Below, in pieces: positions 1 to 9,310 of a stretch of DNA of 64,000 nt (positions within the stretch are counted from its first letter, which is position 1; every line of letters begins with the position of its first letter). This DNA is from Numida meleagris. Lineage: Eukaryota > Chordata > Aves > Galliformes > Numididae. The notes under the pieces were generated by a model. The model was not told the DNA's origin. It made no database searches and saw only the letters and a program-made list of their open reading frames with translations. The translations under genes were made by a program, and so were the position numbers. The stretch lies in the NCBI RefSeq assembly GCF_002078875.1, contig NC_034414.1, positions 14,272,797-14,336,796 of the forward strand. The letters run 5' to 3'.

Positions 1-54
1 TGGGAGATGGGATGGTCGGAGCACACCTCACTCAGCCCCAGCAGTACCACGTAC

Positions 55-885
55 CTTCAGGTGCTGCCGCCGGGCGGTGGCTGCCCTCCTCTTTTTCTGC
101 AGGAGGGAATAATGAGAGAAAGGTAAGTTATGATGCATTCCCTCATCTCTTCCTCTTCCCCATACAATCCTACAGCTTGTCATACATTTAGTCCCCAGAC
201 CAGCTTCATCTTCATCTAACTTAGAGATGTCATGTATCCTTAACCAGAGGAATCTCGCTCAGATTCCTCAAGGACTCCAAACCCAGGGTTTGTTCTCCTT
301 CTGAAAAGTGCTTCCTTGTCTCGGAGTGCTTTCCTAGCCTTTCCTGGGGCAATGGGCTAGCGGGCACCCAAGGCGCCCGTTGAACATCAGCACCATAGGT
401 GGGATTTTTTGCATCCCCGCTGCTTCCTAATGAGATGCGGCCCTGGAGTTGTTCGGGCAGCGCTTCCCAGCACCATCTCGTGGCCGGCTAGGGAAGCAGG
501 AAAGGGGGAAAGCATCCAACTACCAGCAAAGACCCTTCAAAAGGGATTTTGCTCGTCCTTCCCTACTTCTCCAGCAGGCATGAGGTCATGAGACATTCTT
601 TCCTCCCACCACTCCACAACTGCTTTTCCTAAAGAGGAACTAAAAAGCAAGGATAGACGCTATGAGCTCTGCTAAAGGGAAAAGCCCAGCAGGACACACT
701 TACCTCTTCACTGTGCAGGGAGAGCAGATGGGTGAGGAAGGGAAGGAAAAGAAAGGGGAGAAAAAGGCAGTTAGCATCCTCATTGGAAACAAGCAGAGGA
801 GTGTGCATGTAAAAGTTGGCAGCTGAACAAAAGTTTGAACACCAGCAACATACTAGAGACAGAAAATGGGAACTTACTCAGACAT
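55..885 (-). CDS. TNNI2: Fast skeletal muscle troponin I, N-terminal coding exons (partial, runs off left edge)
   Basis: Inhibitory subunit of the troponin complex on thin filaments of fast skeletal muscle; it blocks actomyosin until Ca2+ binds troponin C. Three coding exons are seen on the minus strand. Exon 878-907 carries the ATG at 885-883 and encodes Met, Ser and two bases of the next codon before GTAAGT. A microexon at 704-710 has 7 bases between a CAG acceptor and GTAAGT. Exon 55-96 encodes KKRRAATARRQHLK between a TGCAG acceptor and GTACGT. Joined, they read MSDEE followed by KKRRAATARRQHLK, the fast troponin I N-terminus, and all phases agree. The remaining roughly 160 residues are beyond base 1. 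The noncoding first exon was not placed with certainty. The neighbouring SYT8 supports orthology. The exon joins are read directly; the identity rests on a remembered family sequence. Confidence 0.93.
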
Positions 886-1924
886 CTTGCTTTAGATGTT
901 TGTGAACCTGCAACGAGAACCAAAATAATTCACAATTATTCATGCTAGCATTGGCTTTCTTGGGTTTAAAAACAAAGCAAGATTCCCCTAGACACCAAAA
1001 AGAGGAACAACAGCTTTGCTCGTATTTCCCAACTTCTTCAAATTTCCATCACAGAGGGAACTGGGCTGCAGTCTGTGGACGAAAGGTAAACATGTGCCAG
1101 CTCACAGAAACACATGCACTGGGACAAGTGGTGCATGGCTGGAAAAAGAGAGATTGTGACAGTACTTCCTGTAGGCCTGTCTTGTCCTTGACTCCACAAT
1201 GTACCACTTTACACAGTGGAGTAAGAAGAGGAAAAAAAGCTATTTTACGTCTGTTGTTCTCTCTTACAGTCCTCGTAGTATACAGCTGTAGCAAACTCAA
1301 TGCATATATTTTTGGCTTCAACCTCGTTGTCTATCAATGGGGGAAAACAGCACTGACACAGTCATGGACAAGAATTATCCCAGAGACTGGGGAGAATTCA
1401 GGCGTGGGAAATGGAGGTAGACAGGGACTGCAGGTGTCAAGGACTGCCAGCATGTGTGTGCATGGGGCAGGGCAGAAAGCTCAGCACAGATAATGAAGCA
1501 TGGGGCTGAGAGCTATTGCTGAGTTGGCAAAGGCATCGAGGTTTTCCTCAGGGAAAAGTACCTTTCAATGCCAGTTCTTCCCCATAAATGCAATTTTACT
1601 TAGCAGAGCAGTGTTTCCTGCTCATACCCAGTGATGGGTACAGCAGGAGCACCGTCCAAGCCCAAATGAAGCTGCTCCCTTGTAGAGAAGCCAACCCCTT
1701 AACACGCAGCAGTCTGCAGACCTGGGAGGCAAAATGTTAACAGGGTCGTTGCCCGAGGAGGAGGTAAAGGCTGCAGGGCCAAGCTCCCTCAGGAAACCTT
1801 ATCCTGGAAAATGTGCGGGCACAACGCATTGCTGGGAAGAGCCGGGGGGGAAAGTGCTTCTAAAAATGGCCAGGGAGCTGCACAAGGAGCTGCAGCTGTC
1901 TCCTCAGACGCAGCCAGGCCCCGT

Positions 1925-2000
1925 GACTCAGGGAGGTCGGGGCGATGCGAGGCAAAAGCCACCACAGGTGGATGAGGAGCAGGAGCTATTTTTGCTGGCG
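1925..2000 (-). promoter_or_regulatory. Candidate muscle enhancer in TNNI2 intron 1 (E-box + MEF2-like pair)
   Basis: A CAGGTG E-box (1965-1970) inside the near-palindrome CCACAGGTGG lies 16 bases from a MEF2-like site CTATTTTTGC (1986-1995), with an AP-1-like TGACTCA at 1924-1930. The segment is about 1.05 kb upstream of the first coding exon of TNNI2 on the minus strand. Quail fast troponin I is known to have an enhancer in its first intron (the IRE) with E-box and MEF2 sites. Motifs are seen; the function is inferred. Confidence 0.4.
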
Positions 2001-2504
2001 TTCCCATATCCGTACGCCTGCACTGCAACGCAAAGGGCATGGGGAAGCAACGCCAGAATAGCCCCGTAGTGAGGTATGGTCAGTAACAGGGACTCCAGTC
2101 CTTGAGTCATGGAAACTCAGGTGCCGAGGGGCAATTTGGGGGAGGAAGGGGCTGCACACAGCAGGCAGAGGGAGGGGTGCAGATGGGGAGAATTGCAAGT
2201 TGCCACAGCGGAGGATGTTTTTTCCTGTTGGGGAGGAGTTAGGGAGATGAAGGCAGAGAGCAAAACCAAGTGAGGATGAAACCAAAGGGAAAGAAGGCAG
2301 CTGGGAAAGGCAGAGGGAAAACTCCCGATGCACAGACCCTCTGACCAGCACAGGACAAGGCAGATTTATCAGCACCCCCATCTCTCCCAGCAGGTCACCT
2401 CACCCAGCATTTTCCTCCCCAGCACTCAGGTGAGCAAATCTGCTTCCCTGCCACCCCGGTAAGAGCAAGCTGGTCAGTAAGAGACATGCATAAGGGCTCA
2501 CCCG

Positions 2505-2615
2505 AGTCCAGAGGAGGAACAGAGAGCCCCGCAAACCGGCCAGGACTGACTGGCGAGCCGCAAGCAGCTGGCCAGGGAAGGAGGTATAAAAGGGCTTCTC
2601 GGGTGGCTCAGCAGA
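2505..2615 (-). promoter_or_regulatory. Possible TNNI2 noncoding first exon and promoter
   Basis: On the minus strand a TTAAAG element at about 2631-2636 is followed some 25 bases later by a possible start, and an unused GG|GTGAGC donor occurs near 2505. Its distance from the E-box/MEF2 pair fits the avian gene layout. A canonical TATAAAAG is present here but on the opposite strand (2584-2591), so the assignment is weak. Confidence 0.2.
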
Positions 2616-3724
2616 AAATCCACCTTCTCTTTAAGGGCATGGAGACCTTCTCAGACCAATGGTGTGCAAGAGCCCCCATGCACCTCCCTTGGCTGGGGCA
2701 GGCCAGGCAACCCCACAGGAGAGGAGCAGCTCTGCCCTTGGGGAACGCTGGCTGGAAGGAGCCCACAGCATACGCATCACCCCACCTACATTCAGCCACC
2801 GGCAGCACGTAGTAGAGCCATCTCTGAGCGAGCCAGTCAGTGCTAGCACCTTCTTTTAACCTCAGTTACCACACAGGAAAATATTTGCAGCTCCTCCCCA
2901 TGTCAAATATTTTAACAACACTAGGTGTTAAGTTTTTATTAAGAAAAAACAAAAACACTCAAAACTATGGAGCTGCTGCTGGGTAGCCCCATGCTACCAG
3001 CAAGCAGGGCAACCCCAAATCAGCTGAGGTGCACCCCAGACCCACATACCTATGGCACAAGTGACAGGCAGATGGAAATGGCACTGGAAATATTCACCAG
3101 CCCTATCCACAGCAGATGTAGCATGTGTGTGTAGGGGATCCCATGGAGACAAGAGCCCAAACAGCTCTTGTCCTCCTCCCACAGCCCAGGCACTCCCTCC
3201 TCTGCCAGCCAAAGGGTTTTAAGCTGATTCAGATGTGGCTGCGACAAATTTTCCTCTTGGATGTTACAGATAGCAGCAAACATGCTGCTGCAGACTTCCT
3301 GTAGCATTGTGCACGCAGCGTTGCAGACACTGTAAAGGAAGACTAAGTGCTTGAGATGGGACTGGTGTCCTGTGTGGGCAAGGCTGGGTCTGCTCAGGAT
3401 TAGCCATGCTGAAATGTTGACGGCTAGATGGTTTGGGTAGTGAAATCACCACAACCCTGCTACATCAGGACTCTTGGTGTCACTTCATGGCCTGTAGATG
3501 ACAGATAGCACCCTGCAGATCCTCCTGAGTTGCCTGCCTCTCCCAGTTCAAGCCAGTTTCTCAGAAAAATAAAGAATAGAGACTAAAGTAAGTGCATCTG
3601 GAAACAGACAGCAACCACCTTCAGCAGCCAGGAGCAGCATTCAGCCCCTGAGAAGTTCAGCCACTTCATTTTTATTTCAGAACCAAATCCATAAGCTATG
3701 TTTGGCTCTAAAGTTAAACCAACT

Positions 3725-3730
3725 CTTTAT
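3725..3730 (-). terminator. Candidate polyadenylation signal for the phosphatase-like gene
   Basis: AATAAA on the minus strand about 1.5 kb beyond the stop codon at 5269. It is one of two nearby hexamers (the other is near 3670), so the choice is uncertain. Confidence 0.25.
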
Positions 3731-4870
3731 TACCCTTTCCAAAGTTTCTCCAGCCATTTTCTCCAGCTCTCTACAGAGCAACACACACTGCTGTCCCACC
3801 AGTCCCCAAGATAGCAGCTCTCCTTTCACTTCATTGCTTCAGGCCAGTGATGAAGGAACACAAAGAAAAGTCCCATGAACCAAATTTTGGTTAACAGATG
3901 TGTTTGTAAGATATAGGGGTCCTAGAGGGTGAGATGTGGTAACGGGGTGAGTGAAATGCTGAATCTCTCAGTCTGCAAAGAGATTTCTCTGGAGCTGCCT
4001 TGCAGAGAGGTCAAGCCATGGGGCAGCAGTCCTCCAAAAAAAGAAAGGGGACCCAGATCTAGAATGAGGAAGAAGCCCAGTGAGCAGCAGGAAGAAAAAA
4101 GAAAAAAGAAAAAAACCCCACAAAGCAATAGTTAACATTAAGAAAAACAGAGGTTTCCAAGAGAAGTAATGCAAGTGCTTGAGTGACAAATGAACAAATT
4201 CCTTGCAGAAAAACCCAAGGAGAACATAAGGAAGCTCCAGGCAAGTCCTTCAGAGAAGGCTGTTAACAGCTGCCTCAGCTCTGTGAACATGAAATATGAA
4301 CATGATTCTTGCATGGGAATCTGGAGCGGACACAGCGTTCAAGTTTGAGTACCTTTCCCATGGAGTAGATGACTAGCTCCCTTCCCTTGCTCCCTTCCCC
4401 TCACGCTACAGCAATGCACCAGGGACCTGAGCGACCAATCTCGGGGCACTTCCATGAGCCTGCAAAACTGCCAAGGAGGAAAGCCTAGCACCTACAGGAG
4501 ATTCTGCACTGTGTTGTAGAGACACTCAAGTGTGATACTTCTGGACCAGGTTCCTCCAGGGAACAACCACACTGATGGAAGCATTAGGCTGACGGATTCA
4601 CACAAGCTGCCTCTCATAGCCATCTCCCCACCTTTACACTGCTGGTCTTCTCCTCAACATCCTGCTAGCATCAAGAGGACAGGGACTACGCAGTGACTAG
4701 TCCAACATGACGCCAGATGACTATGTATAATTTCCAAGGAAGGTACCGTTGGCAAAAATCAAACCCAGCAGCCCAACAGCATCTGTGCTCACAGTAAAAG
4801 TTCAGGCAGAACATCTGAGCAATCCAGTGGCTGACTCCTCTTTCCCAAAAAGAACATGAGACTGAGGCAC

Positions 4871-5170
4871 AGAGTCACAGAATGGCTTGGGTTGGAAGGG
4901 ATCTTAAAAGATCATGCAGTTCTAACCCCCCGACATGAGGGTGGTACATGCTTGCACCCTTGGGAACAAAAGTTCCCTGGAAAAGTCTTCTTCAACCTGG
5001 AGCACAGGATACTTCCTTACATTAGGATTGAAACTTTCAGTCTCTTCTTCAATGAGTCTTATTCCCCATCCCTCTAGAGTGTCCCTAAGAGCTCCCCATG
5101 CTCTACTTCTGCCAGTACCAGCCTCTAGGAACTGCTGCAAAGAAAGGCCATCACCTTTGCATCTTGTCAG
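4871..5170 (-). mobile_element. CR1 LINE 3' fragment, minus orientation
   Basis: The plus strand reads CACAGAATGGCTTGGGTTGG followed by AGGGATCTTAAA, the reverse complement of a CR1 3' tail. The truncated copy lies about 100 bases past the stop of the phosphatase-like gene, in the same sense, so it probably forms part of its 3' UTR. Confidence 0.8.
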
Positions 5171-5268
5171 CACTGTCCTACATACCCCACACTGACGGTT
5201 TCATTTGGCCATGAGATGGAGTTAAGGCTATTTTCCTTTTGGCTTTTTTTCTTCAGCCACTTGCCTGT

Positions 5269-7894
5269 TTAGCTCCATGCCATCTTCCTTGTCAGGGAGT
5301 GCTTCAGGCATGCTACGTTGACACCACCAGGCTGCAGGGACATCTCCAAACCCACCAGTAGGTCCTGATGGCACTCTTGGATTTTCAGTGGGTACCGTGC
5401 TCTCACAAATTCATAGGCTGACATCAGTCTCATGCTGTGCTTGACCATCAGGTACTGGATGACACAGGTAGGGCCTAAGGAGTAACCATCCCTGCAGTGA
5501 ATGAGAACACGCTTTCCTTTCTCCATCAAGGCTTCGATGCACTCGTTGATGACCAGGAAGCATGGCTGCCTTATTTCATGAAGATTTCCATGCAGGAAAG
5601 CCTGTATGTCAACCCTGAGGCGTGACCAGTTGTGCTTGAATCCTCCCCGTCCACAGGTGCAGGGGATGATGCTCAGGCTGTGGTCACTGGGCAGGCTGCT
5701 CATGTCAATGATGTTGTCAATGCCATTTGTGCACAGTGCCCGGCCACTGTAGGCCGCATTGAGGTTCCCCAGGTAGATGTAGTCAGTTATCTGAGCAATT
5801 ATGGGTCCTGTGAAGGGGAAATGTGCAGACTCTTCTTGTTTGGGACCAGGGGGCTCTTCATGATGAGAGTTCTTCTTCCAGCTCCCCTTGCAAGATTTCT
5901 TGGAGCCAGCACAAGGCAGCGGGCTGTAATCAGGCTCAGAGCTCTGTGATGGTGGTGAGAAGAGGGAGAAGCAGCTAGAGAGCCTGGCCTTGGAAGGGGA
6001 GTCTGCTGAACAAGGCAGGGGAGAAGCAGATGTGAGACTGGGTCTGAGGGCACAAGAACGGGATGCCACCTGCAAAACAGGAAAGGATGGGTGAGACAGC
6101 AGAAACTCACTCCTCCAGCTGCAGGGGCAATGAGACACAAGCTGGCATTTGGAATCCAACACATAGTAGATACTAGAGACTCTGAAGACCTTGCACAACA
6201 TCAGCCCAAACACCCAGCCCACTCCCATGGACAGAGGCCTAAATATACCACAAAAGTTCACCTGGAGCTGCAGACTGCTCCACCAGCCCTGGAGTGCTGT
6301 GTTGTTGGTGCAGCCATCTCCTGCTGATGCTAGCGACAAGGAGCGGTGCGTCCCACCAGGCTGTAGGGCAACAGGCACCACATCCCCCTGCTTCTCTTCA
6401 TGTGCCTCACTTCTACTTATTATCAGGTTTGGACAAGAGGCTGTAGGAATAATACAAGTCAATACAGGCATGCACGAGTACTCACACACAACTGCTTTCA
6501 GGAGCAGCAGGAACATCCACTTTCCAAATCTCAGCCTCCAGCAATGAGAGGCTGTAATTGTAAGTGAGGAGTCCTAAGCTCAGATCTTACTTCTCACAAG
6601 GACTTTTCCCACTTCCATCACAAGCACGTAATGCAGAACATGCCTTAGTCCCTTCCCTTGGAAAAGCCAACAGCTAACACTTCAGCCCAACACTGAAGTG
6701 GTGCCCCAAGCAGCTGAAGTGTCTGGGAGGTGATCCGTCCGGCATTCCCCTGGGATAGTATTACTGCAGTGACCTGACACCTGATCACAGTCCTCCCTGG
6801 ATCTGTGCAACTTCATACGTTGCTGAAGACCAGAATGGGAGCCAGAACACGTCTGGAGAACAGACTGAGACAGTCGTGTGCTTAAATGAGTATGGTTTCA
6901 ACACGTCTCCACTCTCAAAACGTCTTTTAGGTGGTCTGTGCCAAAACAAAACATCAGTGAGAATACTGTGTTAGGGGAAAAAAAAAAAAAACAGAAGAAA
7001 AAAGTGACCATAAGGCTCAAAAAACAAAGGAACAAAGGTGATAAAGCACAGAACTCTTCCCTTTCCAAGGTTAGTGATTATCCCGCAAACCAGTGGCCAT
7101 GCTGGTTACAATTCTTTAGAAATTACCAATTTCAAGCCCAGTATTTTTTGTTTTGTTTTGTTTTGCAAGTACCGTATACCTCAAGAAATCTCGTTTTATA
7201 GAACTCTGGTAGCTATGAAGTCCCTCAACGACCTCATCTACCTGTACCTGTGCAACGCTGAGAAAGAGCCATGGGAGAAGAGAGCTGCAGGGAGGTGGGC
7301 CTCTGGAAGGTCTTCCGGAGGTTCTTCAGAATCCAGCCTGGGAAGGGAAGAGATGAGCTCAGACTGGAGAACAACCCAGCACCCAGCCCCACTGAGCACC
7401 TTTCAAGAACACTGCCCATACCCAAAAGTCAGGGGTGGTTTGGCATGAGTGCAACCATAGCAACACAGCAAGGAGACCTTCAGAAATTTTCTTCTGGACT
7501 TTGCAAGTGTGAATGTGTCCTTTGTCACACCCAGAGTAAAGTTCCCCCCTGGCTTTTTGTAAAATCAAGGCCAAGTATTTTAACTGGGCTGCCAAAATCT
7601 TGGCTCCTGTGCTCTGAATTTTAGGCAAGTGAAGGGAAAAATGCTCCCCAGTCCAGGGAAACTCAGATGTTGGCAAATTTTTATTCCCAATTAACTTCAA
7701 GGTATCAGATCTGTTCAAACTGAACTCCAGTGAGTGCCCATTTTGTGTGAAGCTAGCATGGCTGGATGAGAAATCCCCCCTTGTTAGCACTCAGGCACTC
7801 ACTCACCGGTGACACCGTTCTTCTTTGGGGGGCACTTTTTGCCCCGCAGCATGAAAGCCACCACGTCCTCATGCTGCTTCTCTGATGGCTCCAT
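5269..7894 (-). CDS. Atypical dual-specificity-phosphatase-fold protein, probable pseudophosphatase
   Basis: Three exons: 7894-7807 (ATG to G|GTGAGT), 6440-6262 (after CCTACAG, ending CAG|GTGAAC) and 6069-5269 (after TTTTGCAG, to TAA). Phases join without a break to give 355 aa. Residues 90-170 are a Ser/Pro-rich linker; the phosphatase fold is about residues 176-332, with a YIYLGNLNAAYSG start motif, an Asp at 243 in the general-acid region, and the P-loop HCRDGYSLGPT. The loop resembles the DUSP3 (VHR) loop, but the phosphate-binding Arg six residues after Cys281 is Leu287 (codon TTA) and the next Ser is Gly. With Cys kept and Arg lost, hydrolysis is unlikely; a STYX-like binding role is possible. 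The final exon carries the whole domain. A further noncoding 5' exon is likely, because AG precedes the ATG exon. I do not recognise the exact orthologue. The gene lies between TNNI2 and SYT8, all on minus. Confidence 0.75.
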
Positions 7895-8121
7895 CCTGCT
7901 GAGGCCTGAGATATGGAAAAATCAGAGGTTTGGGTTTTTCTGTCTGACTACAATTTTGGGACCAAAGGAGCTTTTCAGGAGCAGGAATGACCTCTGCATC
8001 TGTTATCAGTCCTGGGTTGTTTGGGTAAGGAGGTTTTCTCCTGCCTGCATCTATGGAAGCTAAACCTAAGTGAAGGGGTCCTGAAGACACCTCCATGTCA
8101 TGAGACTGATCCAGAAGCTAA

Positions 8122-8432
8122 ATAGAATCATGGAATTGTTTGAGTTGGAAGGGACCCCTAAAGGCCATCTGGTCCAACTCCCCTGCAGTGAACAGGAACA
8201 CCTACACTAGATCAGGTGCTCAGAGCCCCATCCAGCCTGACCTTGAATGTCTTCAGGGATGGGGCATCCACCACCTCTCTGGACAACCTGTTCCAGTGCC
8301 TCACTACCCCTATTGTAAAAAGTTTCTTATATCCAGACTAAATCTCCTCTCTCTTAGTTTGAAACCATTTCCCCTTGTCCTATCACAACAAACTCTGCTA
8401 AAGAATTGGTTCTTCTTCTTTCTTATAGGTCC
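8122..8432 (-). mobile_element. CR1 LINE 3' fragment, minus orientation
   Basis: Starts ATAGAATCATGGAATTG on plus and runs through the typical inverted CR1 tail (GTTGGAAGGGACC, CATCTGGTCCAACTCCC, CCTGTTCCAGTGCCTCAC). It lies upstream of the first coding exon of the phosphatase-like gene. Confidence 0.88.
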
Positions 8433-9099
8433 CCTCATGAGCCCTGCTAGGGAAGGAACAGCAACAGCTGGGCTGCAATGGATGGGGTAAGAGACAGGAA
8501 AAAGGGTGGGAATGAGGGTAAGAAAAGTGGCACGGGGTAGAATTTTTTTTAATTAAACAATAAATAAATTTTTAAAAGTACGTTATCTGCAATTGAACAG
8601 TATTTCTGTAACTAATCTAGAAGGTGACAGCTAACACAATCCAGATCAGTGCACTTGCAAAGAGGTTAGTTTTATTTACATGTAAATATTTGATGTCCTA
8701 GCACTCAGTCTTTTAATTCCCTTGAATATACCTCCTCAGACAAACCACACACAGGGGTCAGCCTATCTGTCCCTTAGAATCTGAGCTCAAAATCTTTACA
8801 GATCACAGATCCATGAATCACTTTCTTCAGATGCTCACTTCCCTCGAAGCACAAACTGCGAGTCACGCAGGGCGCCGAGAACACGGCATCCCGGTTATGG
8901 AGGCACCCGGAAGGGAAGGCGATGGGGGAAGGGGCAAGGGATGGGAAAAAGAGAAGGGGATCAGGAAATGGGGGGGACGGGAAGGGGCTCCTTGCCTCTG
9001 TGAGAAACCAACAGCAGCACCCGAAGCAGTACCCTCCCCACTCACCCACAGCTGCAACACAAAGACTCCCACGCTCTCTCCGTGACCCCACGCTCTTCC

Positions 9100-9310
9100 T
9101 TCACCCCCTCCCCATGGCAGCCACCCCCACACCGCGCAGGACCCTGCCCCAAAGCTTCCCCCCTAGGCCGTTGTTTTACCGTGGACAGGGGCACGCGGCC
9201 AGCACCGCAGGCCAGGACCCTCGTCCCCCCAAGCAGCCCCCCCCCCCACCAAGGGAGCAGCCGCAGGGCAGCCTGGGAGATGTAGTTTTGGTGCTCACCG
9301 TGGCCCAGAG
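9100..9310 (-). promoter_or_regulatory. GC-rich candidate promoter with ZNF143/SBS-like site for the phosphatase-like gene
   Basis: The minus strand holds ACTACATCTCCCAG (9286-9273), close to the ZNF143/Staf consensus ACTACAATTCCCAG. About 90 bases downstream is a possible exon end, CCACG|GTAAAA near 9183. The ATG exon at 7894 is preceded by an acceptor-like TTTTTCCATATCTCAG, which calls for an upstream noncoding exon. Motifs are seen; promoter use is inferred. Confidence 0.4.

Larger units (their letters stand above)
908..4870. other. TNNI2 upstream intron and intergenic region
   Basis: Apart from the candidate enhancer and first exon, I find no coding exon on either strand. The open frames here (for example 942-1493 plus and 1986-2381 minus) lack recognisable domains or a consistent splice context. 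A purine-rich A/G stretch lies at 4080-4120. A reverse-strand AATAAA at 3730-3725 could end the phosphatase-like transcript, which is read toward this region. Confidence 0.5.

Noticed and set aside
942..1493. 183-aa plus-strand open frame
   Set aside because: It lies just upstream of the first coding exon of TNNI2 on the opposite strand and has no recognisable protein features.
7160..7200. Minus-strand CTATAAAAC as an alternative start for the phosphatase-like gene
   Set aside because: It lies between coding exons 1 and 2 and would remove the well-formed ATG exon.
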